From Candidatus Dadabacteria bacterium (GTDB taxonomy: Bacteria > Desulfobacterota_D > UBA1144 > Nemesobacterales > UBA2774): DNA of 63,561 bases. This document shows, piece after piece, positions 45,290 through 54,335 of the stretch; positions within the stretch are counted from its first letter, which is position 1; each line of letters starts with the position of its first letter. The DNA is taken from NCBI GenBank assembly GCA_020027805.1, contig JAHKKQ010000001.1:1-63561 (forward strand), in the 5' to 3' direction. A program made the translations under genes and the position numbers. The notes beneath the pieces are model-generated. The model saw only the letters and a list, made by a program, of their open reading frames with translations. It was not told the origin of the DNA and made no database searches.

Positions 45290-45787
45290 ATGGACAAAAT
45301 ATATAAATATAAAGTCCAAGGGCGTGAAAAGCCAGGGCCCGATTCGATTATGGAGTGCGGGGAATGCACCTGCTTCAATTTGAGGAAAGCGGCGAGGGTA
45401 GTTACCCGGATATTCGACAACGCAATGAGACCTATAAACCTGCGGGCGACTCAATTCACTCTGCTGGCGCTCGCTTCTGTGCACGGGCCGATTACGGTTA
45501 CCAGGCTATCGGAAGAGATTGTGGCGGACAGGACGACACTGTCCCGGAATCTCAACCCAATGGAAAAGAGCGGATTGATAAGAATCGAGCCTGGGGATGA
45601 CAGGAGGACCCGTATCGTGATCATAACCGAATCGGGGAAGACAAAGCTCGAAGAAGCATATCCGTTATGGAAGAAGGCCCAGCAGGAAATAAAGGACGCG
45701 ATGGGGACCGATAAGTGGAGTTCCCTGATATCGAATTCTTCCGAGCTGGTGAGCCTAGCCCGTCTCGACCGCGGAGCCGCTGTCTGA
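45290..45787 (+). CDS. MarR-family regulator (second paralogue)
   Basis: 165 residues; same architecture as the gene at 43205, including C-x2-C-x-C (CGECTCFNLRKAARVVT), VTRLSEEIVADRTTLSRNL and PGDDRRTRIVIITESGK. ATG at 45290 follows GGAGG by four bases; an upstream start in the same frame has no site. It is located between the Fe-S/SCP2 gene and the MFS exporter and probably controls the latter. Confidence 0.87.
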   Translation: MDKIYKYKVQGREKPGPDSIMECGECTCFNLRKAARVVTRIFDNAMRPINLRATQFTLLALASVHGPITVTRLSEEIVADRTTLSRNLNPMEKSGLIRIEPGDDRRTRIVIITESGKTKLEEAYPLWKKAQQEIKDAMGTDKWSSLISNSSELVSLARLDRGAAV

Positions 45788-46143
45788 CCGGCAATAATTT
45801 CGCATCTCATTTCCCGCAAGCCCGGAAATAAGACCCGGATGCGTGTTCCGATTGAAATAACCCCTGGTGGGGCGCCCGATTAGTTTTATTCTCGCGATTT
45901 GAGTAACTTAAGCGGGGGAATAATCGACAAGGGATTAATGATGTAATTCCTGCTTCAGCAGGTAGAATTAAGTCGGCTAAGGATTTTTTCGGATAAGTAA
46001 ATATTAATTGATCTCACTTATCTCAGATCTGGTTGAGTCGCGGAGCAAAACTTTGGTTTGGGGATTATTTTATTCCTCCGTATCCGAGAATACTATTCCT
46101 GCAGTCATAATTTCAATGACAAATTCAGTCGCTTCATATCATA
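45788..46143. other. spacer before the MFS exporter
   Basis: About 355 bases. A hairpin around 45944-45970 (CCTGC-TTCA-GCAGG with partly paired TAATT/AATTA flanks) may be a terminator or operator; a second ATTCCTGC sits near 46093. No gene seen. The exporter start has no ribosome site. Confidence 0.4.
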
Positions 46144-47721
46144 ATGAGAGAATCCGCTAGGGGAACGCCGGAGGGCGCCGTTATAAAGAGTGTTACGGAA
46201 AGCCTCGGTGTGAGCAAAATCGCCGGAAGATGGGTCCTTCTCGTAACGATACTCGGTTCAGGCATGGCATTTATCGACAGCACAGCCATGAACGTCGTAT
46301 TGCCCGTGCTTCAGATGGAGCTCGACGCTACAATCCCCCAGATGCAGTGGATAATCGAGGCATACGCGTTGTTCATGTCCTCGCTCATGCTGTTCGGCGG
46401 CGCGCTCGGAGACAAGTTCGGAAGGAAGCGCATATTTGCGCTGGGCGTAATCTTGTTCACCGGCGCGTCCATTTGGTGCGGTCTTTCCGCAAGCACGGCG
46501 GACTTGATAGTCGCAAGGGCCTTCCAGGGGGTAGGGGGCGCTCTCCTCGTTCCGGGCAGTCTGGCAATTATCAATATCTCTTTTACCGAGGCTGAGCGCG
46601 GGAGGGCCATCGGCACCTGGTCCGCGTTCACTGCCATCACGACCGCCCTCGGCCCTATCCTAGGGGGCTGGCTCGCCGAGAATGTATCCTGGCGGCTCGT
46701 TTTTTTCGTCAATCTTCCGATCGGTATAATCGTTCTCACGAGCCTCTACTGGCGGATACCGGAAAGCAGGAAGAATAACGGTGAGGGGAAGTTGGACGTA
46801 CTGGGTTCTTTTCTCGCGATCATGAGCCTCGGGTGCGTCGTCTATGCGTTGATCGAGTCGGGCAACTCCGGGTTCGGACATCCCAAGGTAATCGTACCCT
46901 TCGTGGCGGGGGGATTGGCTCTCGTCTCGTTTTTATGGTACGAGGCGCATGCCCCGTCGCCCATGATGCCCCTCGGTCTCTTTAAATCAAGGACCTTCAG
47001 CGGCGCGAATTTTATCTCGGCATTGTTCTGGGCAGCCTGGGTAGGCGGCGTATTCTTCATACCATTCAATCTCATCCAGCTTCAGGGGTATTCGGCAGCG
47101 GGCGTTGGCATAGCTTTTATACCTCTCGTCCTTGCGCTGTTCCTGTTCTCGAGGTGGGCCGGCGGGCTCGTGATCAATTACGGGGCAAAGCCTCCGCTCA
47201 TAATCGGGACGCTCCTTGCGGGGGCGGGGTTTCTCTTGTTCACTCTCCCGGGTATCGGGGGAAGCTACTGGACGACCTTCTTCCCCGCCATAGTCGTGCT
47301 CGGAATGGGCATGGCGATAACCATATCACCTCTCACGACAGCCGTGATGAGCTCTATTGACCTCGAGCACTCGGGCGTCGCCTCGGGAATAAACAACACC
47401 GTCGGAAGGATCGCGGGGCTGCTATCGATAGCCATACTGGGGGTGTTTGCTCTCTCCGGGTTCAGTAACAATCTCGATAAAGAACTCAAGATACTCAATT
47501 TGAATGAGGAGACGATTCGGATTATAGACTCACAGCGTATCAAGCTCGCCGCAATTGACATTCCGGAGTCCCTTCCGGAAACGACTAAAATAGAGATACG
47601 CGGTGCCATATCGGACTCCTTTCTGGGAACTTTCAGGCGCATGATGAAGATTTCAGCGGGCCTCGTATTCCTGGGGGCGCTTACGGCCTGGCTAACGATA
47701 GAAAAATTGCGGCCTGGTTAA
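46144..47721 (+). CDS. DHA2-type MFS drug exporter (EmrB/QacA subfamily)
   Basis: Proton-driven multidrug efflux in the inner membrane. 525 residues with 14 membrane segments; GSGMAFIDSTAMNVVLP starts TM1 and LFGGALGDKFGRKRIF is the loop 2-3 signature; WLAENVSWRLVFFVNLPIG lies in TM5. The N-terminal ~25 residues are non-conserved, and no ribosome site precedes 46144, so translation may begin somewhat later. No EmrA adaptor or TolC is nearby. Confidence 0.9.
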   Translation: MRESARGTPEGAVIKSVTESLGVSKIAGRWVLLVTILGSGMAFIDSTAMNVVLPVLQMELDATIPQMQWIIEAYALFMSSLMLFGGALGDKFGRKRIFALGVILFTGASIWCGLSASTADLIVARAFQGVGGALLVPGSLAIINISFTEAERGRAIGTWSAFTAITTALGPILGGWLAENVSWRLVFFVNLPIGIIVLTSLYWRIPESRKNNGEGKLDVLGSFLAIMSLGCVVYALIESGNSGFGHPKVIVPFVAGGLALVSFLWYEAHAPSPMMPLGLFKSRTFSGANFISALFWAAWVGGVFFIPFNLIQLQGYSAAGVGIAFIPLVLALFLFSRWAGGLVINYGAKPPLIIGTLLAGAGFLLFTLPGIGGSYWTTFFPAIVVLGMGMAITISPLTTAVMSSIDLEHSGVASGINNTVGRIAGLLSIAILGVFALSGFSNNLDKELKILNLNEETIRIIDSQRIKLAAIDIPESLPETTKIEIRGAISDSFLGTFRRMMKISAGLVFLGALTAWLTIEKLRPG

Positions 47722-47896
47722 TTTCCCTCTCCCTTAAGAATCCTTTCTTTTTATTATCCCGTATAACAATATATTCGATATTTTGAAACATCCGGTCTAG
47801 GGCGCCGCGCTGTCCGTATTGATTAGGTTATGAGCGGTCTGTATCCTATAGTTATGGCCGGGCGCTCAAAAAATGGATATGCCCGAGGAGGCGTAT

Positions 47897-48307
47897 ATGA
47901 CTGAGAAAATAAAGAAAACAGAGGAGCAATGGAAGAAAGACCTCACGGAAGAACAGTATTACGTCACGAGGGAGAAGGGCACGGAGAGGCCTTTTACGGG
48001 AAAGTATAACGACAACAAGGAAAAGGGGATGTACAAGTGCGTGTGCTGCGGTGAGGAACTTTTCAGCTCCGATACGAAATTCGAATCGGGCACCGGATGG
48101 CCGAGCTTCTACAAGCCCACCGCCGGCGATATGATCAAAGAGGAGGTCGACAGGAGCCACGGCATGGCGAGGACCGAGGTAGTTTGCAGCAAGTGCGGCG
48201 CGCACCTGGGTCACGTTTTCCCCGACGGTCCCAGACCTACCGGCCTCCGTTACTGTATTAACTCCTGCGCGCTCGACTTTGAGAAGGACGAGGGGGACAA
48301 AGAATAA
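47897..48307 (+). CDS. msrB: peptide methionine (R)-S-oxide reductase
   Basis: Repairs oxidised methionine. 136 residues with two zinc CxxC pairs (CVCCGEELF and CSKCGAHLGHVFPDG) and the catalytic region RYCINSCAL; the final cysteine is the nucleophile. SGTGWPSFYKP is the family signature. ATG 47897 is chosen because GAGGAGG lies five bases upstream; an earlier ATG in frame has no such site. Confidence 0.95.
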   Translation: MTEKIKKTEEQWKKDLTEEQYYVTREKGTERPFTGKYNDNKEKGMYKCVCCGEELFSSDTKFESGTGWPSFYKPTAGDMIKEEVDRSHGMARTEVVCSKCGAHLGHVFPDGPRPTGLRYCINSCALDFEKDEGDKE

Positions 48308-48331
48308 TTCTTTTCGATAGACGGTCTAATT

Positions 48332-49210
48332 TTACAAACTTAGCCTATCCACAAAATTGCATTCGCCGAAGCCGCCTTTCTTGATGATAAATTCCATGTC
48401 GAGCGGGTCATCTTCTCGCCCTTCGTAAGGCGGTACCCGGATACAGAAGCACCCGGCCTCTATTAGCGTTGCGTTCCTCACAATATATTCGGGGACGACG
48501 GACCTCACGAGCGCCCCCTCCGCGGTCAGGGCATTGCCGCTGCTGCCATTGACGGCCAGGCCGAGCCCGCCGAATGCCGAGGAGACGCCGTAGAGATTCC
48601 CGAGCACTCCCGCCAGGTCCGGGTCGGTCATGATAAATGCCCCCAGACCGACCGCGTTCGCAATGCTTTCGGTGACGATTTCGCTTGGCGTGTCCGTGAA
48701 GTCCTCGGCGAGACAAAGAAGCTCGTTCTCGGGCGAGGGCTCATTTGGCGGACATGTGGATTGTCCTCCCAGGTCTTCGACCAGTCTTGCAAATACATTC
48801 GGCCACGTCGCTAGGCTCGGCTCGAGCGCGGCAGGCTCGCCCGGCATGCATCTGAAAGCCACAAGGTCCAATTCCTTTTCGCTTTGTCCGACGGGTATGC
48901 CGAAAAAGGCGGCGGTCTTTTCGAGGGACACAGGGGGCTCGTAGAATACCGAAGCACCTGTAAAGACCCTGAGGGCGCTCGGACGTCCGAGCTGTGTCGG
49001 CACGACGTCCCTCGGCAGGAATGCGATTCTCAGGAAATCATTCGTCTCGCTTATATCGCGAGACCTCTCGACGACCACGGCTGTGGCTTCCCGCCCGGTC
49101 TCGGAGCCCGAGCCATCTTCACAGGAGATACTCAATAAATAAAATACGGAGAGCATTACACAAAGAGCGTAATACAGACGTTTATTTATCCTGCAGGGTT
49201 CGTTCTCCAA
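48332..49210 (-). CDS. hypothetical lipoprotein
   Basis: Not recognised. 292 residues with a signal peptide and lipobox LLSISC (lipidated Cys30), so probably anchored in the outer or inner membrane. Mature part has two or more cysteine pairs (CPPNEPSPENELLC, CFCIRVPP) that may form disulfides, and a Gly/Ala-rich middle. Convergent with msrB. Confidence 0.72.
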   Translation of the reverse strand: MENEPCRINKRLYYALCVMLSVFYLLSISCEDGSGSETGREATAVVVERSRDISETNDFLRIAFLPRDVVPTQLGRPSALRVFTGASVFYEPPVSLEKTAAFFGIPVGQSEKELDLVAFRCMPGEPAALEPSLATWPNVFARLVEDLGGQSTCPPNEPSPENELLCLAEDFTDTPSEIVTESIANAVGLGAFIMTDPDLAGVLGNLYGVSSAFGGLGLAVNGSSGNALTAEGALVRSVVPEYIVRNATLIEAGCFCIRVPPYEGREDDPLDMEFIIKKGGFGECNFVDRLSL

Positions 49211-49351
49211 TTTACACCTCCTCTATTGAAGGTATTTGTCCGTGATGTGAAAATTATAATCCCGATCCCGGGGAATGTTTATTGATTGAATTACGGTAAT
49301 ACGGGACAGTGAGCCATTCCTCTCATCGTCCCTCTGCTATGGTTTATTGGT

Positions 49352-51184
49352 TTATTCGTGCGGGAAATTATATGCGAGCCGGAGCTCGCGCAGCATGGAC
49401 ATCTTTTTGAATTGATGGGTTTCCATCCGTCTCAATATATTATCCAGCGCTTTTAGGGCCTCCAGGATGTGAGGGCCCTTGTTCAGCATGACGCATTCTG
49501 CGCGGTGCCCCATCGCGGCGTCCGTGATTTCCGCTCTCGTCGGGGAGCCCTGTTTCGCGAGGCTTTCGAGCACCTGGGTCGCCCATATAACGGGTACGTG
49601 AGCGGCCTCGCAGAGCCATAATATTTCCTCCTGAACCTCGGCCAGGCGCTCGAATCCCAGCTCGACGGCCAGGTCCCCCCTCGCTATCATTACGCCGCAG
49701 CTCGGGTTCTTCATTGCCTCGAGAAGCATGGCGGGCAGGTTCTCGAATCCGCGCCGCGTTTCGATCTTCAGGACTATCGAAAGCCGTTCTCTGCCCACGC
49801 GCCTCAGGTGGTCTAATAATGATTTTATGTCATCCGGCGTATTCGCGAACGACAGCGCGGCTATGTCGGCGTTCTCTGCTATAAACTTCAGAATCGGAAT
49901 GTCGCTCGGCGTGAGGGCAGGCAGGCCGAGCTTACTCTCCGGGAGGTTTATCCCTTTGTCGGAGGTCAGTTTGCCCACAGCCGAGCTCGTATGCGTGATG
50001 CGTATCCGCAGTCCCTCCGCCATTCTTCCTTCCACTATCCCGCCTATTTTGCCGTCGTCGAACCAGACGTGCTCGCCCGCTTTAACATCATCGAGTATCT
50101 CCGGTATCGTGCAGCCTATTGCCGCGGGCGATACCTGATTGCCGCTATCGTCATATTCCGCGGGACGGCCGGGGTTTAAGTCCGGCGTGAGCGTAATCAA
50201 GTCCCCGTCACGGAGGGTTATGTGATTTTCCACGGGGGCGAAGCCGCATATCTTGACGCCGTGTTTCCGTGATTTGCCGTATTTCCTGCGGCGGAGGACT
50301 GTGTCCGGTGTAACGTAGGCGGTTTTTACGGCCTCGGCAATGAATCCCCCCTCGGTTTGTTCCGTGACCGTCATCGAACGCCTCGCCCCCCGCCCGTCGA
50401 CGAATCTTATTTCATCGCCGATTGAAAGTCCTTCAAGTCCCTCCGGCGGCAACGGCAGCACCGCGGTGTACACAGCCGAGCGTGAAGTATCAGTCCCCTC
50501 CAGAGCGAGCAGCACACTCGCCGGCTTTATTACGTTGCCGTACGCGTCCCTTTGCGGGCGGTATTTAATTACAGAGGGTCCGGGACTGACAGGGCCTGTA
50601 CGGAGCTTGGGGCCGGGTATATCCATAATCACCATGCATGGTTTCCCGGTTTCCTCCCTCGCTCAGCGGAGGTTCCCGATCATACGGGACCATTTCTCCA
50701 GATCGTCGTGAGCGCAATTGATACGCATACAGTCCATGCTGTTATCGAGGAGGCCGAGCACCAGTCCGTAATCGTGAGCGGCTTCGCTCGGCATCGTCAC
50801 CATTATATGGACGTTCCGCCCCGCCGGAGCCGGGCCGAGGAGCGTCTTCGTGTGCTCGTCCAGCAATTGCCTAGCGGATTTAAAATCAAGTCTATCCGTA
50901 TCGCCGCCTGTAATCTGAACGGGGGAATCGGCGAGACGTGATAGGGTAAGCAGCACCGCATCAACCGTTGCAAGGACGTGCGATTCGGAGCGGCCGAGCG
51001 ACGAAAGGCCGAGCTCCGCCAGTTCGGACTGGAGCGCCCTAAGGTCATGACGCCTGAACGCTAGATAATGAAGCAGGTTCTTAGCGCTCTCTTCGTATAC
51101 GGGGTCGAGGCCGCGGAAGGACTCTTTTAATTGCCCGGCGAAGCACAGCATCTCCTCGCGTATCCCGCCGAGCTGCTTGATCAA
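49352..51184 (-). pseudogene. pyruvate-kinase-like gene with an in-frame TGA
   Basis: One open reading frame of 611 codons is interrupted only by TGA at 50663-50665. Before the stop (from TTG 51184): a ~100-residue helical lead (LLHYLAFRRHDLRALQ, SLGRSESHVLATVDAVL) and MVTMPSEAAHDYGL, MRINCAHDD. After it, in the same frame: AREETGKPC, then MDIPGPKLRTGPV, the pyruvate-kinase substrate motif, and VMIARGDLAVELGFERL. The usual N-F-S-H-G is replaced by N-C-A-H-D. This long, N-extended class is distinct from glycolytic PK. A C-to-T change of an Arg codon would explain the stop; a sequencing error or readthrough is possible. Confidence 0.78.
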
Positions 51185-51373
51185 ACGCTGGAGCTCCTTT
51201 TGTGATTTACTTTAGTAGAAATGTTTATTCCCGGAGCTTCATCATGCCCATTTCGAGATCCCATGCCATCACCATCAATACAATGGAGAGTATAAACGAT
51301 GGTATCGGAGGAATATTAATTTTCAGTGAAGAGTCAGATTAATCTTTAGTGATAAGGTAAGGATTTGCAGGGG

Positions 51374-51445
51374 TGGCGACGGGTGGAATCGAACCACCGA
51401 CACGGGCCTTATGAGAGCCCTGCTCTGCCCCTGAGCTACGTCGCC
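51374..51445 (-). tRNA. tRNA-Met (CAT anticodon, elongator type)
   Basis: Minus strand 51445 to 51374: acceptor GGCGACG/CGTCGCC, D-arm GCTC...GAGC with a short loop, anticodon stem GGGCT/GGCCC around loop CTCATAA, and T-arm GGTGG-TTCGATT-CCACC. The 1-72 pair is G-C and the anticodon stem lacks the three consecutive G-C pairs next to the loop, so it is not an initiator. The 3' CCA is not encoded. An Ile-lysidine identity cannot be excluded, but the body resembles elongator tRNA-Met. Confidence 0.88.
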
Positions 51446-51718
51446 CGGCTATGACAGGATTGAGACTTATGTAATAATCACGCGCTATTTCCGGTTAAAT
51501 ATGCCCCCGGGAAGCTCAAACCAAAGTGGAAGAATATATCACGGGCCGATTAACTTTCAAGGTTTACGCTTATTCACGGCCGCTTAAGCCGTATAGCGGT
51601 TTGATTTTAACAGCCGCTTTCCGAGAGTAATATTTCCGGGAGGGGTGGCTTTTTAGGGCTAAAATATTATGTCATAATGGGGTGTTGCGACATTGTTTTA
51701 TCGCTGTAAAATATCCCC
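51446..51718. other. spacer between tRNA-Met and the candidate small RNA
   Basis: No gene seen. It must contain the leftward tRNA promoter. The sequence is AT-rich towards the right end. Confidence 0.35.
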
Positions 51719-51747
51719 TTGACATCTTAAGTAAAATACTTTATTTT
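51719..51747 (+). promoter_or_regulatory. promoter of the candidate small RNA
   Basis: Consensus TTGACA at 51719-51724, 17 bp, then TATTTT at 51742-51747 in an AT-rich run. Confidence 0.5.
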
Positions 51748-51753
51748 TATTAC

Positions 51754-51845
51754 TAATCTTAAACGCAAGGCTTAACAAGTCATCCTCCATCCTCCTTTAA
51801 AAGGGAATGCTCGCGACAAGGTCCGGGCATTCCCTTTTGTTTTTT
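51754..51845 (+). ncRNA. candidate small RNA with tandem CCTCC motifs
   Basis: About 90 bases between the promoter at 51719 and a terminator. It has no reading frame. The single-stranded part holds the tandem heptamer ATCCTCC-ATCCTCC at 51782-51795, complementary to Shine-Dalgarno sequences, as found in several translation-blocking sRNAs. The 3' end is a perfect 12-bp stem AAAAGGGAATGC (51799-51810) with GCATTCCCTTTT (51827-51838) followed by GTTTTTT. Expression is inferred from these signals. Confidence 0.5.
51799..51845 (+). terminator. strong rho-independent terminator
   Basis: Twelve perfect base pairs (51799-51810 with 51827-51838) with a 16-base loop, then six T (51840-51845). Confidence 0.85.
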
Positions 51846-52018
51846 ATAAGCACTGTTTAAATTTATTCCTAGCCTGTAATAATCCTGACTGCCGCACACA
51901 TCTATACGCTTATACGCTCATTTCGCCCGGTGCTTGTTTTTCATGCGCAGCGCCTGAATAACGGGTAATATATTTTACGTTTTCGGATGTTATACACTGC
52001 TTAAAAAATCAGACTGAT

Positions 52019-52627
52019 ATGAAACGGAAAAAGATACTGATCGCTTCTGTCACGGTCCTGTCCCTTGTGCTCGTAGTGTGGGCGATAATCCTGTATCAGA
52101 TATTCACGGCCAGGAGCAAGTCCAGCTTCTACGGCAGCTCTTACGACATGAAAGCGCCCGACTTCACGCTTACCAATCAGGACGGGGAAAAGGTAACGCT
52201 CGGTGATTTCAAGGGGAAAGTCGTATTCATGTTTTTCGGATACACGCACTGCCCGGATATTTGCCCGGTCACGTTATCGACTTTAAACAGCGTTACCAAC
52301 GAGCTCGGGAGCGACAGGGATAAGGTGCAGGTCCTTTTCGTGACGGTAGACCCCGAAAGGGACACTCAGGCGGAGATGAAGAAGTACGTTACTTTTTTCA
52401 ACAAAGACTTTATCGGGCTCACAGGCACACCCGAAGAGATTAAAAATGTCTCGGACTCCTATCATGCGTTCTATATGAAGGAAGGAACAGGTTCGGAGCA
52501 GGGATACCTGATGGGGCATACGTCGTCCGTGTATCTGATAAACCCCGATGGCCGGATAGTTTTGAGATACCCACAGAGCAAGATGGACCCTAAGGAAATA
52601 GCCAAAGATGTTGAAAGGATTTTATGA
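52019..52627 (+). CDS. SCO1/SenC family copper chaperone-like protein
   Basis: Thioredoxin-fold protein for copper insertion into cytochrome c oxidase, or a periplasmic thiol reductase. 202 residues: an N-terminal membrane anchor (residues ~5-28), then APDFTLTNQDGEKVTLGDF, the copper motif CPDIC (in GYTHCPDICPVT, near residue 80) and the conserved histidine in MGHTSSVYLI. No oxidase genes are adjacent. No clear ribosome site. Confidence 0.92.
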   Translation: MKRKKILIASVTVLSLVLVVWAIILYQIFTARSKSSFYGSSYDMKAPDFTLTNQDGEKVTLGDFKGKVVFMFFGYTHCPDICPVTLSTLNSVTNELGSDRDKVQVLFVTVDPERDTQAEMKKYVTFFNKDFIGLTGTPEEIKNVSDSYHAFYMKEGTGSEQGYLMGHTSSVYLINPDGRIVLRYPQSKMDPKEIAKDVERIL

Positions 52628-52656
52628 AGCGGTGTCGCCCGATTCGTACAGGAGGG

Positions 52657-53124
52657 TTAGAGCTCTTTGGCCCTAATCTGCGGGTGTTCTAACTCGATTG
52701 TCTCCGAAGCAGCCTTCTTCGATTCTATTGCGCCGGGCTCCGATACGTATTGCCCGACGTGCTCGCTCATCCCGCATCTGCCGTTGTAAACGCCGCCTTC
52801 CTCGATTACAAGCCTGTCTATGAAAATATCACCCGTTACGGCGCCGCTGCTTTTTATTTCGAGCCTCTCCGAGTCGATAATACCTTCGATCCGTCCATAG
52901 ACAATGACTTCGGAGGCTTTGACCTCTCCAAGTATTACCCCGCGCTCGCCTACGATTAATGTATTTTCCCCCGATATTTTCCCCTTGAGCTTCCCGTCTA
53001 TCCTGGTCGAGGAGGAGGTTGTGATGTGCCCTTCGAAAACGCACTCTTCTCCTATAGATGTGGTGAAATGGCTCGCATCGGGCTTTACCGGCTTTGCGCT
53101 TCTTTTTTTGTCGAACATACCCAT
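52657..53124 (-). CDS. bactofilin
   Basis: Polymer-forming cytoskeletal protein of the DUF583 type, often involved in cell shape. 155 residues: an unstructured N-terminus, then a right-handed beta-helix with repeated GxxxGEVKASEVIVYGRIEG-type turns (residues ~25-115), and a disordered tail. It is two bases downstream of the M23 peptidase, the common pairing for cell-wall shaping. Confidence 0.92.
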   Translation of the reverse strand: MGMFDKKRSAKPVKPDASHFTTSIGEECVFEGHITTSSSTRIDGKLKGKISGENTLIVGERGVILGEVKASEVIVYGRIEGIIDSERLEIKSSGAVTGDIFIDRLVIEEGGVYNGRCGMSEHVGQYVSEPGAIESKKAASETIELEHPQIRAKEL

Positions 53125-53126
53125 GA

Positions 53127-53957
53127 TTATTTCAGCGATAGAAAATTCGAGGGGTTAACCCTCTTGCCGTCTTTTATAACTTCGTAATGCAGGTGCGTAC
53201 CGGTGGACCTTCCGGTATTTCCCGCCTTTCCTATCACTTCCCCCACTTTTATTTTCTGTCCTTCTTCCACGGAGATTTTCGAAAGGTGTCCGTAAATGGT
53301 CTCGAACCCTTCTTCGTGCTGAATCACGATTGTTTTACCGTAGCTTCCCTGCCATCCCGTCTTTCTTACAGTACCGTCCGCGGTGGCAACCACGGGGTCT
53401 CCGAATTTCGCATCGATGTCCACTCCCGAATGAAAACCGATCCTCGAGCGGAACGGGTCCTTTCTGTAGCCGAATCCCGAATTTATTTTCCCTTCGAGCG
53501 GCGTACCTACAGGCAGGTTCTTCATGGTGTTGAATAGTTCCTCTATATCCTTCTGCATAAAGTCGACATAAGAAATGCTCAGCCTGTCGGCGGGGATGAA
53601 TTCACCTCCCACGGCCAGTTCTTTCCTGATGCCTTTCTTGTCGAGCATCTCCTGCATTTCAAGGAGCTTGTTTTCGATGTCTTTCATCCTGCCCCTGAGG
53701 TTAACTTCGGTAGACATGTTCGCCATTAAATCCTGACTCAGCGTATCGATGGTTTTGGCGAGGTGTTTTACGGACCTTGTCTTTGATTCCGAAGCCTTGT
53801 AGAAGGTGTAAGTAGATGCGAATGAAACCAGGGATACGACGGTAAAGAATACAAAAGTGAAAGATACTATTTTTAGATGTGAGATTTTTAAGTTAAGTGC
53901 TTTGGGACCTTTACTGCCTGGAGTAATAAGCATTATAGTAAGGTGGTCCTTATCCAT
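53127..53957 (-). CDS. M23-family metallopeptidase
   Basis: Zinc endopeptidase on peptidoglycan, anchored by one membrane segment (residues ~25-48) with a periplasmic coiled coil (~60-130) and a C-terminal LytM domain. Motifs: GFHSGVDIDAKFGDPV, VIQHEEGFETIYGHLS and GRSTGTHLHYEV, with all zinc ligands present. ATG 53957 is preferred: GGAGAGGG precedes it and residues before it are not conserved. Operon with the bactofilin. Confidence 0.93.
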   Translation of the reverse strand: MDKDHLTIMLITPGSKGPKALNLKISHLKIVSFTFVFFTVVSLVSFASTYTFYKASESKTRSVKHLAKTIDTLSQDLMANMSTEVNLRGRMKDIENKLLEMQEMLDKKGIRKELAVGGEFIPADRLSISYVDFMQKDIEELFNTMKNLPVGTPLEGKINSGFGYRKDPFRSRIGFHSGVDIDAKFGDPVVATADGTVRKTGWQGSYGKTIVIQHEEGFETIYGHLSKISVEEGQKIKVGEVIGKAGNTGRSTGTHLHYEVIKDGKRVNPSNFLSLK

Positions 53958-54335
53958 ATCCCTCTCCTCTGCAACTGTCAGGCAACCAGACCTTGGGTTA
54001 CCAGGCACGGAATGTGTCGATCCGTTACGGATTGACAGGATTCCAATCATACATATATTCCCCGGTAAATTCAACCCCGTATTTAATTTCTTTTATAACT
54101 TTGAAATACGCTGTTCTCATGGCGGGTTAGACATGTCGCCGATACTTTGGGCAAGGCAAGCGGCATTCGGTCGATTATGATTCCGTATGCTTGCGGCTAA
54201 AGATGACAATGGATAATATGGTAATATTTATCTCGGATCGCGGGTCGCTCGAAATCGTAAAAAGGATTCTAGTTATAGAAATACCCGAAATAATCAGCAT
54301 GGGAATATTTTTTTAAGCAGCCAGGGGAGAGGGAT
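53958..54335. other. divergent spacer between the M23 peptidase and parA
   Basis: About 380 bases without a gene. The leader of the M23 gene (53966-54055) can fold: CTGTCA/TGACAG closing, ATCCG-TAA-CGGAT and GGTAACC/GGTTGCC hairpins. The shape recalls small-molecule riboswitch leaders but fails to match any consensus I know. No promoter for parA is obvious. Confidence 0.35.

Noticed and set aside
50663..50665. Selenocysteine codon
   Set aside because: The position corresponds to an ordinary residue next to NLR and no SECIS-like hairpin is evident directly behind it.
51244..51342. 32-codon frame MPISRSHAI...
   Set aside because: A GGAG is eight bases upstream but there is no promoter, no recognisable features and composition is not clearly coding.
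54060..54335. parS site or replication origin beside parAB
   Set aside because: No TGTTTCACGTGAAACA-like palindrome and no DnaA-box cluster could be found.
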